A stretch of DNA of 64,000 nucleotides from Bacteroidota bacterium (GTDB lineage: Bacteria > Bacteroidota > Bacteroidia > AKYH767-A > OLB10): the NCBI GenBank assembly GCA_016717725.1, contig JADKFA010000024.1, positions 5,289 to 69,288 on the forward strand. Reading direction: 5' to 3'. The notes beneath the pieces were generated by a model. The model made no database searches. It was given only the letters and a program-made list of their open reading frames with translations, and had not been told where the DNA came from. Of this stretch, positions 1 through 9,936 are shown one piece after another. Positions within the stretch are counted from its first letter, which is position 1, and every line of letters begins with the position of its first letter. A program made the translations under genes and the position numbers.

Positions 1-64
1 TTTGAGCAAATGTTTGACCAATACCTAGAATGATAATACTGAGGATGGCGATAAGGTTTTTCAT
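1..64 (-). CDS. Secreted protein, N-terminal fragment
   Basis: The reverse strand reads out of the window from an ATG at 64-62. The 21 visible residues begin MKNLIAILSIIILG and continue to a TFAQ end: a basic start, a long hydrophobic core and an A-Q cleavage-like site, as in Bacteroidota signal peptides. Function cannot be told because the mature protein lies outside the window. It diverges from rlmH, with about 155 AT-rich bases between them. Confidence 0.6.
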   Translation of the reverse strand, partial: MKNLIAILSIIILGIGQTFAQ

Positions 65-220
65 TTTTTATAATCGGCTTTAGACGGCAAACTCCTTGCC
101 AAAAATGATTTTATCATATTTATTATCCAATTTTACCAAAAATACGAGCTTTTTTGGTTGTTCTCACATTAAATGAGTTGTGTTATTAACATTATAAATT
201 CATAATTAATAATTAAGATA

Positions 221-691
221 TTGAAAATCAAGGTGATATTTGTAAATAAAACGGCAGGTAGCTGGGTGAAGGAGGGCTTGACTGAATATAAAAGTCGGTT
301 GAAGCGATACTTGGCAGTAGATTTTATCGAATTAGAGATGGGCTCTTCAACTAAAAGGAAAGAACAGGAAATAATGGAAGATGAATCTTCCAAAATTTTG
401 TCTAACGTAAAGTCAATTGATCATTTAGTCTTGCTTGATGAAAATGGATCTGTTCTTAGTTCTGAAGAATTTGCAAAATGGATGAATAAAAAATTCATTT
501 CTATTCAAGGAGATTTGATTTTTGTTGTGGGTGGGGCGTATGGTTTCCATTCGGATTTAAAAGAAAGGGCGAATGAACAAATCTCATTATCGAGTATGAC
601 TTTTACACATCAAATGGTAAGAGTGATTTTTGTTGAGCAGTTGTATCGTGCAATGACAATACTCAAGAATGAACCTTACCATCATTCTTAG
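221..691 (+). CDS. rlmH: 23S rRNA pseudouridine-1915 N3-methyltransferase RlmH
   Basis: A cytosolic SPOUT-family methyltransferase that uses SAM to methylate pseudouridine 1915 in helix 69 of 23S rRNA in assembled ribosomes. The 156-residue product has the usual family length. Visible hallmarks are an N-terminal KIKVIFV strand, LTEYKSRL, the knotted SAM-binding segment FVVGGAYGF, and the conserved C-terminal run containing THQMVRV and EQLYRA. The start is TTG at 221, since the family begins exactly there and no ATG is available. Its 3' end overlaps the convergent glycosyltransferase by 29 bases. Identification is secure from family motifs. Confidence 0.95.
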   Translation: MKIKVIFVNKTAGSWVKEGLTEYKSRLKRYLAVDFIELEMGSSTKRKEQEIMEDESSKILSNVKSIDHLVLLDENGSVLSSEEFAKWMNKKFISIQGDLIFVVGGAYGFHSDLKERANEQISLSSMTFTHQMVRVIFVEQLYRAMTILKNEPYHHS

Positions 692-1919
692 CAATCAACT
701 TTTGATAGATAGCATGATAACAATTAACTCCATTTTCAAGACTAAATAATTCAATTGCTTTACTTCGAGTTAATTCTTTATCCAATGTTTTTTCTAAGTT
801 AAGAATCTCTTCTGAACATCTATCGTATTCTTTTTCGTCAAACGATTTGCATATTACACCTGACTGTGATGAAATAATCATTTCATCGGTATCTCCAATT
901 CCAGTATTACAAATAACAGGAATCCCCATACTTAATAATTCACCGAGTTTTGTTGGCGAACTTGCGATTTTTGAAAAGGCAGGTTTTATAAAAAATAAAG
1001 AAGTGTTACAGAGCGATAATAGCGAAGGCAGTTCACTCCTATTGGAAGAAGTAAATATCAATGAATCTAATGGCACTCCAATACGCTCAGCCATTTTAAT
1101 AAATGGTTTCGCATCCTCTGTAGTGATAATTAAAAATTTTGCATGAGGTACTTTGATTCTGAATCGTAAAAAAAGTCGTAACATTTCTTCTGGCAGGTAC
1201 CAAGTACTTAAGCTTCCTAAATAAGCTAAAATGTAATCGTTAGATTGAATATTTAATTTAGATTTCCAACTTTCTACATCAACGGATTTTACTTTTGTAC
1301 GATCAAAATGATTTACATCTACACAACAAGGTATTACTGTTATTTTGTTGGAGAGATCTTTATTTCTTGCAATGGATTTTATTGTTGGAATAGAAACACG
1401 AGTAAGAGTAACAATGTGGTCAGCTCTATTGAAAAATTCTTTCTCTCTTATTTTCATGTATCTGAAAATAATTTTGAAAATAGGGTTTTTCAAATTCCAA
1501 ATATTACCATCTACTTTTTCATCAACCCAAAATCCACGCATATCAAAGAGGAATTGAAAGTCATACTTTTTTTTGAGCATTATTGCAACTACACTTGAAA
1601 TGTAACTTCTGCAGTGAATAATATCAAATCGTTTGCTTTTGAAAAGTTGAATAGCCGAAATTCTAATTTTTATTATATCAATAATAGTGCTAAGAACAGG
1701 TGGGTATTTTGTATAATAAATCGGATGCCAACTTATATGATGAGTGTTACATATCTTTTGAATTTGATCCTTAAGTAAAATATATTTTTCAGGTTTTTCA
1801 GCGCTTATAATTGATATGTTGTATCCTTTAAGACTTAGCCCACACAAATAAGGTAGGACTTGTGATTGGCCTAAAGGATCTGTCATTCCATCATAGGAGA
1901 TATATAGAATGTTTTTCAA
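663..1919 (-). CDS. Glycosyltransferase family 4 (GT-B fold)
   Basis: A 418-residue retaining glycosyltransferase, probably acting at the cytosolic face of the membrane in surface polysaccharide assembly. The N-terminal half starts KNILYISYDGMTDPLGQSQ, typical of GT4 enzymes, and includes an HCRSY segment. The C-terminal half has the nucleotide-sugar part with ILAYLGSLSTWY and a donor-site region KLGELLSMGIPVICN. Donor and acceptor cannot be read from sequence. The start is a TTG at 1919 that overlaps the TGA of the upstream acyltransferase in a TTGA arrangement, so the two are translationally coupled. The 3' end overlaps convergent rlmH. Confidence 0.85.
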   Translation of the reverse strand: MKNILYISYDGMTDPLGQSQVLPYLCGLSLKGYNISIISAEKPEKYILLKDQIQKICNTHHISWHPIYYTKYPPVLSTIIDIIKIRISAIQLFKSKRFDIIHCRSYISSVVAIMLKKKYDFQFLFDMRGFWVDEKVDGNIWNLKNPIFKIIFRYMKIREKEFFNRADHIVTLTRVSIPTIKSIARNKDLSNKITVIPCCVDVNHFDRTKVKSVDVESWKSKLNIQSNDYILAYLGSLSTWYLPEEMLRLFLRFRIKVPHAKFLIITTEDAKPFIKMAERIGVPLDSLIFTSSNRSELPSLLSLCNTSLFFIKPAFSKIASSPTKLGELLSMGIPVICNTGIGDTDEMIISSQSGVICKSFDEKEYDRCSEEILNLEKTLDKELTRSKAIELFSLENGVNCYHAIYQKLIAKNDGKVHS

Positions 1920-3003
1920 TTTAAAGGAGATTGTGTAGGTTTATTTGAATAATATTTATCTCTGATTTTTAACATTGGAAATTCTATGAGTTTAGAAATG
2001 ATAACACCAACAAGTATGGAAAGACAAAAATATAAGATGACCGCAAATTCATCTTGTAATTTATATTCTATTCTAAGGCTTTTTATTTTTAATGACACCA
2101 TTCCATGGAAAAGATAAATAGAATATGAATAAATTCCAATTTTTCCAATGTAGTGGTAGGGGCGAAGACTCATTTTTTTATTTGATATGTATTTTTTGAT
2201 ATCTGTAAATAGCATACATAATAATAATGCCCCAAATCCTAAATATAGAAAGGTGAATCCTATAGTTGGCACTAAGGGTGAAATTATTAATAAGTGAATG
2301 GGTGTGATTACTAAAACGAGCAGAAATATTGCGAATAGTTTTCTTTTGTGTTTAGTTACAAATTTTTCGAGTTTATCATGTTTGAAATGATACCAGTGAG
2401 AAATTAAAACTCCAAAAAACAAAGAATCGAATCTATTGTGAGAGTAAAACATGTTTGTCATGGTGAAATTAGAAATGGTGCCATGTATCCTTGATGTAAG
2501 GCAAATCAATCCAATTAGTATAAAGACGAAAAGAAAAAAAATTGAATTGTTTTTGATGCCTAACTTGTTTGTGAAAAAATAAGGAGAGTAAGTAAAAGGT
2601 AGAAATGTTCCTCTACTGCAAGCGACCAGGTATGGCTCCACATATTTCCTACGTAATTTTGCAAAAAGAAAATTTCACCCACCAAGCATCTTAATTCAAG
2701 TGGGGAATGAATTTTAATTTTCCATAAGATGGTAAAGGTAATGAAGAGGTAAAAGACAGGATAAATTTTGAAACCTCTGCGAATTAAAAAATTAAGATAA
2801 TTAACTGAATTGGTTATTTTAAATTCTTTAAAAAGGAGACCTGAAACAAGAAAACCACTTAATACAAAGAATAAATCAACACCTATCCACCCAATGTCAT
2901 ATAAATAGTCATTATACAGATAATGCCTAAATAGAACTAATAAAATAGCAACTCCACGTAGAAAATCTAATTCTGAACGCCTTGAAGGAGAATTAATATT
3001 CAT
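1916..3003 (-). CDS. Acyltransferase family 3 (OafA/NodX-like), frameshifted
   Basis: A polytopic inner-membrane acyltransferase of the family that O-acetylates surface sugars or LPS. The first reading frame (3003 to about 2575) begins with SELDFLRGVAILLVLFRHY, then GVDLFFVLSGFL and WSLAVEEHFY, the classic R..H catalytic region and conserved motifs. The second frame (to 1916) continues the transmembrane helices, including GIYSYSIYLFHGM, to the end. Joining them gives about 362 residues, normal for the family. The shift is a missing base at a six-T run on the coding strand (window 2574-2579). A consensus error is more likely than a true pseudogene, given the other frameshifts here. Confidence 0.85.
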
Positions 3004-3432
3004 GAATTTAGTTCGTTCTTTAAATTTAGAATGAGTTGTTAACTATCTTAAGAAAACGAGTTTTTGTATTTGATGGATTAAATATTTTATTGAGATTTAA
3101 ATACAGGTAAATGAGAAGCATTTTATTCATATATTAGATTCTAAAGTAAAATATGGAGTAGACTACTTATATATTACATTGTAAATTAATGTTTTATATA
3201 AGAATGATTGATTTAGATGTTTGTACTTTGTCCCAAATTTAGGTGTCTTTTCACAAACATTGAATCAAGTGGATTTTTATTGGAAATAGCGTTGTAATAA
3301 TAGTAAAAATTTGTTTTTAGACTTTGATTATATACTTGAATTTTAGTTGTGTTTGTTGACGCATTATTAATTCACGATTTATTAGATTTACACTTGATTT
3401 GAATATGTTTTATACACCCTTAAAATAGCTAG
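3004..3432. other. AT-rich divergent intergenic region
   Basis: About 430 bases between the divergent acyltransferase and the polytopic membrane protein. It is very AT-rich and has no convincing ORF, RNA gene, repeat or exact TAnnTTTG promoter box. It should hold the promoters of both flanking units, but none can be assigned confidently by eye. Confidence 0.5.
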
Positions 3433-4788
3433 ATGGAACATTATTCTTTGTTAGATCTAGTCTTTGGTCCTTTGTACCTAATCTTAATATTAGCCATGGC
3501 TAATATTTATGCAAAGAAAAAAGTACTGGTAAATAGTGAATATAAATACTTCGTTAAAGGCTTAATTGCTAAGTTAATAGGTGGAATTGGTCTCGCCTTT
3601 GTTTATACTTTTTATTATCCTGGTGGTGATACACTTCAATATTTTTATGATTCTTTAGCTTTTCAAAAATTAATGTTTGTTGACTTTGATTCTTTTACAT
3701 ATGTTTTTTTTAGGAAAGCAGATATTACTAATTTCCTCTATTTTAATTCGGAAACTGGTTTTCCTGCTTATTGTAGAGATCCCAAAGCTTGGTTTGTTGT
3801 AAAATGTTGCGTTTTTATTGTGGGTATTGGTATGCATAGTTATTTAGCTACTACCATAATATTTGCTACTTTATCTTTTTTTGGAATATGGAAATTGTAC
3901 TTGGTCTTTGTGAATGAATTTCCTAGCTTGAAAAAAGAATTGGCAGTTTCATTTTTGTTTATTCCTTCTGTTTTCTTTTGGGGCTCCGGCTTATTGAAAG
4001 ATACATTTACATTTAGTGCGTTGGGTTATATCGTTTGGTGTCTTTATAATTTTTTGGTTTTACGGAAGGATATTTTGAAAAGTATCGTTATTTTGATTCT
4101 TGCTGTAACTGTTATTTTATCCATTAAGCCTTATATATTGGTGGGTTTGTTGCCCGCAGTTATAATTTGGATCATAAAGTCATTTATGAAAAAAATAAAG
4201 GGTGCTGTATTGAAAACCGCAGCGGTTCCTATCTTAATTATTTTTGGTTTTGGATTTGGATACTTATTTATGATAATGCTTGGTGAGGCACTTCAGGAAT
4301 ATAAACTGGATTCAATTTTAGATAAAGCTGTTGTAAATCAAAGAGACTTGAAGAGTGATTATCATAAAGGAAATGCATTTGATATTGGAGAATTTGACGC
4401 TTCTGTAGGAAGCGTTTTGTCAAAGTTTCCAATCGCAACTTTCTCAGCTATTTTTCGACCTTTAATTATCGAAACTAATAATTTGGTGATGTTTATTTCT
4501 GGAATTGAAAATTTGTTGATATTAATTTTTACGATTAGAGTTTTGATTAAAGTAAAAGTATTTGGGTTGTTTCGATATGTTTTTAAGAATGAGCTATTAG
4601 CTTTTTCATTCGTTTTTGCTATATTATTTGCTTTCTCAGTAGGATTATCAACAAGCAATTTTGGAAGTTTAGTACGTTATAAAATCCCTTGTATGCCATT
4701 CTTTGTCGCTTCGCTTTACATCATTAGTTATTTGAAAGACAAAAGTGAAAATTTAGGTTTCTCTAATGAAGAAAGAAAACTTGAATGA
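3433..4788 (+). CDS. Polytopic membrane protein of the glycan locus, unknown function
   Basis: A 451-residue protein with roughly ten hydrophobic segments. Conspicuous motifs are FYYPGGDTLQYFYDS after the second helix (about residues 60-75), a central loop RDPKAWFVVK, and FFWGSGLLKDTF at about 185. The overall pattern (loop motifs between helices, position inside a polysaccharide locus) is like Wzy/EpsG-type polymerases or lipid-linked glycan transferases, but I do not recognise a named family and this is inference. The locus otherwise lacks a recognisable Wzy polymerase, which makes this the best candidate. It is transcribed alone and converges on an asparagine synthase. Confidence 0.6.
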   Translation: MEHYSLLDLVFGPLYLILILAMANIYAKKKVLVNSEYKYFVKGLIAKLIGGIGLAFVYTFYYPGGDTLQYFYDSLAFQKLMFVDFDSFTYVFFRKADITNFLYFNSETGFPAYCRDPKAWFVVKCCVFIVGIGMHSYLATTIIFATLSFFGIWKLYLVFVNEFPSLKKELAVSFLFIPSVFFWGSGLLKDTFTFSALGYIVWCLYNFLVLRKDILKSIVILILAVTVILSIKPYILVGLLPAVIIWIIKSFMKKIKGAVLKTAAVPILIIFGFGFGYLFMIMLGEALQEYKLDSILDKAVVNQRDLKSDYHKGNAFDIGEFDASVGSVLSKFPIATFSAIFRPLIIETNNLVMFISGIENLLILIFTIRVLIKVKVFGLFRYVFKNELLAFSFVFAILFAFSVGLSTSNFGSLVRYKIPCMPFFVASLYIISYLKDKSENLGFSNEERKLE

Positions 4789-4813
4789 TCTTTTAATTTC
4801 GCTTTGATATACT

Positions 4814-4843
4814 ATTTTTCTTTTCTGAAAAGAATAAAAAAAA
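4814..4843. terminator. Candidate bidirectional terminator
   Basis: Between two convergent genes lies a T-run, a short stem CTTTT/AAAAG around a CTG loop, then an A-run. Both strands therefore show a hairpin followed by U residues. The stem is weak (5 bp plus a few A-T pairs), so this is tentative. Confidence 0.35.
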
Positions 4844-6766
4844 TTAGTTCATACTTATACCTTCATCTTTAAACCACTTATGCAAAACAATTAATAGCCA
4901 CACTCTATTGTATAAATATTCTTTTCCTTTTTCAAAGTCTATTAATAGTTTATCAACTTCTTCTGGATTTACAATTCCAATTTTTTTAATTGTTTCATGA
5001 TTAAGATAGTCATCAATTAAATACCGAAGTTCTTTTTTAAGCCATTTTCTTAATGGAATGGAGAAGCCTTGTTTGGGTCTATTGAAAAGTTTTTCAGGAA
5101 CATATTTATACAAAATTTGTTTTAATATATATTTAGATATACCGTTGCGAAATTTTAAATCGGGAGATAGGTTTATTGCGAATTCAACAACACGATGATC
5201 CAAATAGGGCACTCTCGTCTCTAAGGAATAGTGCATACTTGAACGATCTACTTTTGTCAATAAATCATAGGGTAAGTAATATTGAATGTCGAATAAAGCT
5301 TGTTGTTCCATCGCAGATAGTGTTCTAACTTTAACGGATTTTCCATGTGAAGTTTGTTTTTCTGCGAGTACAGATTGAATTTCCATGTTTTCGAGATCAT
5401 TTAAAAATCCCGGACGAGAAAATTTAGGATGAACAATATTATTTATTTCATGCATAGTGAAATAATATTGTTCTTGCGACATGATATGACTTTGTAAATT
5501 CGAGGAATATTCAGTATGAAGTAACATACTGATTCGTTGATATCGAGATGAGAATTTCTCGAGAGCATAAGCTAACCCAGGTCGAATGACATTAAACCAA
5601 GGATTTGATAACCTTTTTGCCCATTGATGAGAGCCATACCCAAAAAACAACTCATCTCCACCTTCCCCAGAAAGTGTTACTGTAACATGATTACGTGCCA
5701 ATTTTGAAACTAGCATAGTTGGAATAAAAGAGGAATCTGCATTTGGCTCATCATACACATCAAAAATTGAATCAAAATGATTGATTGCATCTTTATAGGA
5801 TACAATAAATTCATGATGATTTGTACCCAAATAATTTGCTACGGCTTTTGCGTATTCTGATTCATTATGACTGTTTTCTTCAAATCCGATTGAAAATGAA
5901 TTGACCTTTACACTTGATAATCCGACGGCTTGTGCAGTCACTAAACTTGAATCAATTCCACCACTTAGGAAAACACCAAATGGCACATCACTTTTTAATT
6001 GATATTGAACCGAACTCATCAATAGATCACTAAGTTTTACTAATGCTTCTTCTTTGTCGGTGATAATGTTATTGGTCAGTTTTTTGTTGACACTCCAATA
6101 TTTTGTTTGAGAAAGTCCTTGGTTTGTAACTTTTAAATAACTACCAGGATTTAATTTATGTATTTTTTCATAGATCGTATTTGGTGCAGGTATAAATCCA
6201 AGATGTAAAAAATCACTAATGGAATTTTTATTAATTTCTCTACTGATTTGTGATAACGCGGTTAAAGATTTTAACTCTGAACTGAAAGCAATGTTTTTCC
6301 CATCCCAATAATAGTTTAGAGGTTTTATGCCAAGTCGATCTCTTACTAAGTATAATTCATTGGCGAGTTTATCATAAATAGCAAAAGAAAACATCCCATT
6401 AAGTTGATGAACACATTCAATGCCGTAATGCACAAATGATTCTAAAATAATTTCTGTATCACTCGCCGTTTTAGGCTTGAATTCTATTCCATAGTTATTC
6501 TCTTTTAATCGAGCACCTATTTCTTGATAATTATAAACCTCACCATTGTAAATAATAACATACCTATCGTTGGCTGAATGCATAGGCTGGTTAGCACGAT
6601 CTGATAAGTCAATAACAGATAATCGACGATGTCCCAATCCGCAAATTCCATCATAAAAAAATCCTTCCGCATCAGGACCTCTATGCCTAATTCGATCAGT
6701 CATTGTTCTTAAGTCTTCTTCACTAAAGAATTTTTCAAATGACATATATCCCGCAATTCCGCACAT
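4844..6766 (-). CDS. asnB: Glutamine-dependent asparagine synthase-like amidotransferase
   Basis: A 640-residue AsnB-type enzyme. After Met the protein starts CGIAGYMSF, so Cys2 is the N-terminal nucleophile of the class II glutaminase domain (to about residue 190), with RHRGPDAEG and YNGEVYNY also present. The synthetase domain carries the pyrophosphate loop SGGIDSSLV near residue 270, then SGEGGDELFFGYG and DRSSMHYSLETRVPYLDH. It hydrolyses glutamine and transfers ammonia to a carboxylate activated by ATP. Within a glycan locus such enzymes often amidate uronic acids or other acidic sugars rather than making asparagine. Which applies here is not decidable from sequence. Confidence 0.88.
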   Translation of the reverse strand: MCGIAGYMSFEKFFSEEDLRTMTDRIRHRGPDAEGFFYDGICGLGHRRLSVIDLSDRANQPMHSANDRYVIIYNGEVYNYQEIGARLKENNYGIEFKPKTASDTEIILESFVHYGIECVHQLNGMFSFAIYDKLANELYLVRDRLGIKPLNYYWDGKNIAFSSELKSLTALSQISREINKNSISDFLHLGFIPAPNTIYEKIHKLNPGSYLKVTNQGLSQTKYWSVNKKLTNNIITDKEEALVKLSDLLMSSVQYQLKSDVPFGVFLSGGIDSSLVTAQAVGLSSVKVNSFSIGFEENSHNESEYAKAVANYLGTNHHEFIVSYKDAINHFDSIFDVYDEPNADSSFIPTMLVSKLARNHVTVTLSGEGGDELFFGYGSHQWAKRLSNPWFNVIRPGLAYALEKFSSRYQRISMLLHTEYSSNLQSHIMSQEQYYFTMHEINNIVHPKFSRPGFLNDLENMEIQSVLAEKQTSHGKSVKVRTLSAMEQQALFDIQYYLPYDLLTKVDRSSMHYSLETRVPYLDHRVVEFAINLSPDLKFRNGISKYILKQILYKYVPEKLFNRPKQGFSIPLRKWLKKELRYLIDDYLNHETIKKIGIVNPEEVDKLLIDFEKGKEYLYNRVWLLIVLHKWFKDEGISMN

Positions 6767-6803
6767 GAAAGTGATTGATTTTTATAAGTGTTGGTGGAAG
6801 TAT

Positions 6804-8258
6804 TTAAGCTTTTTTAATTTTTGTTGGTCTGCTGTACTTGCTCACTATTTTTTCTATAAGTAAGCCAATCGGAAAAAGAAGCAAGATGTCGCATTGTAAG
6901 AAATATCTAATTTCTATATTTCTGTATACAAAGCAAAGGAAAAAATACCATAATAGGAAATAGGTGATAGCTAATGTTCCGAATTGTGGCTGAAACCATT
7001 TTTTCTTATAGTTCACAAATAGTAGAATGAATCCTAATACTATTAGGAATGTACGGTATATGAATAACGTGGATGCTGCCAACTTTACTGCTCCGCTTTT
7101 ATCTCCTAGTAAACTAAATTTAAAAATTCCCTTTTTTAAGTTTGATAGAGGAACCAATAAATAGTAATCGAGTGGAAATTGTTTTATAAAGTTATTTTTT
7201 AATAATGTGAAATTTTCCGCAATTTCTTGATCACAATTTTCAGAGGATTTAATAGGAGTTGCAAGAAGTCCTGCATGGAATTTAAAATAACTTAGCCCTG
7301 TCCCGCAAACTCTAAATTGTTCTATGGTTTTTCTTAGTAATAGTGAGTCATGTGTTGTTCCAAAAGAATTTTTTGGCCACTCTACTTTTTTGTTTTCGAT
7401 GATTTGTTGATATTGTGGTTGATGGTCTGTTTTAACCGCAAATATGTATTCCATAAATGCCATGTAGTCAGGAGACCAATGTTTCCCAACTCTTAAGTCC
7501 TGCGAGAAAACCAAACGATCTTGAAAAATAAGATTTCTAATAGGCCATAATCCATAGAGTAATCCAAAACCAATCAAGTAAGGAACTAATTTAGTTTTGA
7601 TGGTTTCAACGCTTATTTTATTGGCTGATAGGTACAATAAAATGGCTGGGAGAATAAAAATACACTGCAGTCGGGTGAGTACTGCCATACCTGTGAAAAT
7701 ACCACTTAACAGTAAGTTTTTTATTGTGATCTCTTTTGTTAAAAAGAAAAGAGCACTTAAAATAAAAAATACACTCAATGATTCTGCATATAGTACCGGT
7801 GTCCATACTATAATGAATGGATAAGTTGCGTAGAGTGCGGAGGTGAATAAGGAAGCTTTTTCTGATTTGCTAATATTCAGCATGATTTTATACACCAACC
7901 AAATGGCAACGGTGTCAAGAATGATTTGACTAAAGGAAAGTAGTTGTAGTCCTAAATCCAGATTGCATCCTGTTAACAAATAAAAAATTCCAATAATAAA
8001 TGCATATCCTGGTGGTCTAAAAAATGCTGCATTTTTTACTGTTAAATCACTTGTGTAAATACCATGTTGAATTAAATTCATTATAGAATCTATCCAGCCA
8101 TAAGTGTCTCCTTGAATTTGAAAATTTTCTGCGCCGTAATAGTATTTTCCACCAAAGAAAAGAAAGGCTAAACGAAATAATAGTCCTCCAGTTAGAATCA
8201 AGAATAACCACTTTCTTTTTGAAGGAAATGATTGATTTTCTATTAAATATTTTTCCAT
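6804..8258 (-). CDS. GT39/PMT-like integral membrane glycosyltransferase
   Basis: A 484-residue GT-C fold protein with about ten transmembrane helices. An early periplasmic loop has the acidic motif IQGDTYGWI (about residue 48) after the first helix, which is the usual site of the catalytic Asp, followed by AAFFRPPGYAFIIG. Such enzymes use polyprenyl-phosphate sugars as donors and work on the periplasmic side of the inner membrane. It follows a DPM1-like GT2 and a methyltransferase in the same operon, and the GT2 could make its lipid-linked donor. The start overlaps the upstream methyltransferase by 16 bases. Confidence 0.75.
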   Translation of the reverse strand: MEKYLIENQSFPSKRKWLFLILTGGLLFRLAFLFFGGKYYYGAENFQIQGDTYGWIDSIMNLIQHGIYTSDLTVKNAAFFRPPGYAFIIGIFYLLTGCNLDLGLQLLSFSQIILDTVAIWLVYKIMLNISKSEKASLFTSALYATYPFIIVWTPVLYAESLSVFFILSALFFLTKEITIKNLLLSGIFTGMAVLTRLQCIFILPAILLYLSANKISVETIKTKLVPYLIGFGLLYGLWPIRNLIFQDRLVFSQDLRVGKHWSPDYMAFMEYIFAVKTDHQPQYQQIIENKKVEWPKNSFGTTHDSLLLRKTIEQFRVCGTGLSYFKFHAGLLATPIKSSENCDQEIAENFTLLKNNFIKQFPLDYYLLVPLSNLKKGIFKFSLLGDKSGAVKLAASTLFIYRTFLIVLGFILLFVNYKKKWFQPQFGTLAITYFLLWYFFLCFVYRNIEIRYFLQCDILLLFPIGLLIEKIVSKYSRPTKIKKA

Positions 8259-8986
8259 AATAATAAATATGAGATGCCAAACGGTAAGGTGTACTTTCGC
8301 TTGAGGAATGTATTTTCAGATTTAAAAATCGAATAAAAAAACTTGGAAAATATTCCAGATCCTTTAATAGTAAAATCTGATCCCGCACCTTTTCGCGTAA
8401 TTGCGAAGGGAAGTATTTGGGAAAGTAGACGAACTATTGCAACAGGAAGGAATAAGAAAAAATTAAAATAAGTGGAATAAATTATTTTTCCGGATCCATG
8501 AAATAGAGTAGAAAATTCTTTTTTGGTGTATCGTCGAATATGATGATTCACTTCATCATGTTGACTCCAAAGAAATTGAAATGCAGGAACCGTGCAAAAT
8601 ACAGTTCCATTTTCAATACATACTCTTTTCATTTCTGAAATAGCTTTTTCATGTTCAGCGACATGTTCAACTACATCAAATGCACATATCAGATCAAATG
8701 AATTATCTTCGAACGGAAGGTCAGTAATCGATCCTTCAATCACATCCATTTTTAATTCTGATCGTAAAAACTGACAACATTCAGAATCGAATTCTAATGA
8801 TGTTACCACTCCATAGTTGGATAACATTTCCGATGTTGATCCAGTCGCAACGCCAATATTTAGTATTTTTAATTGAGGATTTGTAACCAACTTTTGAACT
8901 TGACTTTCAAGTATTGTTCTTCGCGCTGTAAACCACCAGTGACTTCTTTCAAGAGTATAGTATTCTTTAAAGTAATTATAATCCAT
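8243..8986 (-). CDS. Class I SAM-dependent methyltransferase
   Basis: A 247-residue Rossmann-fold methyltransferase. Motif I is ILNIGVATGSTSEML (residues 40-54) and the post-strand-4 motif is FDLICAFDVVEHVAEHEKA. The N-terminus YFKEYYTLERSHWWFTARR is a recurring signature of methyltransferases next to polyprenyl-phosphate glycosyltransferases. Substrate is unknown, most likely a sugar or lipid-linked glycan. The ATG overlaps the TAA of the upstream GT2 by one base, and its own end overlaps the GT39-like gene, so the three form a tightly coupled unit. Confidence 0.82.
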   Translation of the reverse strand: MDYNYFKEYYTLERSHWWFTARRTILESQVQKLVTNPQLKILNIGVATGSTSEMLSNYGVVTSLEFDSECCQFLRSELKMDVIEGSITDLPFEDNSFDLICAFDVVEHVAEHEKAISEMKRVCIENGTVFCTVPAFQFLWSQHDEVNHHIRRYTKKEFSTLFHGSGKIIYSTYFNFFLFLPVAIVRLLSQILPFAITRKGAGSDFTIKGSGIFSKFFYSIFKSENTFLKRKYTLPFGISYLLLWKNI

Positions 8987-9936
8987 TAACTTCTTGGTTT
9001 TTCAACAACCTCTTCGATAACAAATAGAGGCCTATTTCGTACCTGATTGTAAATTCTTAATACGTATTCTCCGATTAAACCAATAGAAATTAATTGAACA
9101 CCACTAAATAGTACAATGGCAATAATTAATGAAGTGAATCCTGCTGGAACATTGTTGTGAACAATACGCTCGTAAATGACATATGCAATATAGATGAGCG
9201 ATAATAAAATGGAGTAAATGCCTAAATGTGTGATTAGTTTTACTGGAAATTCACTAAAGTTAAAAATTCCGTTAAAAGCTAAATTTAGTAATTGCCGAAA
9301 GCTGTAATTCGATTTACCTTCTAAGCGCGCATCTCTGCCATATGAAAGTCCGATTTGTTTATAACCAACCCACGATCTCATCCCGCGTAAGTATCGGCTT
9401 TGTTCAGGCATTGAATTCATAATGTCAACAACTCTTCTACTCATTAATCCAAAATCTCCACTGTCAATGGGTATTTGAAAATTACTTACAGACCTTTGAA
9501 TTCGGTAATAGGCCCAATAGGCTAACCTTTTTAATAAATGTTCTTTTCTCTTTTCACGTATAGCATAAACTACATCGTATCCTTCCAAATGCTTGTTGTA
9601 AAAGTCAATGATTATTTCAGGCGGATCCTGTAAATCACCATCCATAACCATAATTGCTTTGGTTCCTTTTGCATGCTTTAATCCAGCTGAAAGGGCTAGT
9701 TGATGGCCATGGTTCCTTGAAAGAAGTATTCCTTTGTAATGCGAATCAACTAAACATTTCTCTCGAATAAGAAATCTGGTGTTGTCGCTGCTTCCATCAT
9801 CAATGAATACAACTTCAGTCTCAAAAGGGAAAGTAAGTATCACATTATCAATTCTTTCGATTAATTTTGCAAATACCTTTTCCTCGTTGTAAAGGGGGAT
9901 AACGATAGAGAGTGATGGAGGATTGTTTGAACTCAT
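8986..9936 (-). CDS. Polyprenyl-phosphate glycosyltransferase (GT2, DPM1/GtrB-like)
   Basis: A 316-residue inverting GT-A enzyme with a cytosolic catalytic domain and two C-terminal transmembrane helices (about 232-255 and 265-290). Key motifs are SIVIPLYNEEKVF at the start, VFIDDGSSDNT, the metal-binding VMDGDLQDPPE, and GDFGLMSRRVV. The architecture is that of DPM1/GtrB/ArnC enzymes, which transfer a sugar from a nucleotide to undecaprenyl phosphate at the cytosolic face. The lipid-linked sugar would serve the downstream GT39-like enzyme. First gene of a leftward operon, diverging from a methyltransferase gene. Confidence 0.88.
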   Translation of the reverse strand: MSSNNPPSLSIVIPLYNEEKVFAKLIERIDNVILTFPFETEVVFIDDGSSDNTRFLIREKCLVDSHYKGILLSRNHGHQLALSAGLKHAKGTKAIMVMDGDLQDPPEIIIDFYNKHLEGYDVVYAIREKRKEHLLKRLAYWAYYRIQRSVSNFQIPIDSGDFGLMSRRVVDIMNSMPEQSRYLRGMRSWVGYKQIGLSYGRDARLEGKSNYSFRQLLNLAFNGIFNFSEFPVKLITHLGIYSILLSLIYIAYVIYERIVHNNVPAGFTSLIIAIVLFSGVQLISIGLIGEYVLRIYNQVRNRPLFVIEEVVEKPRS

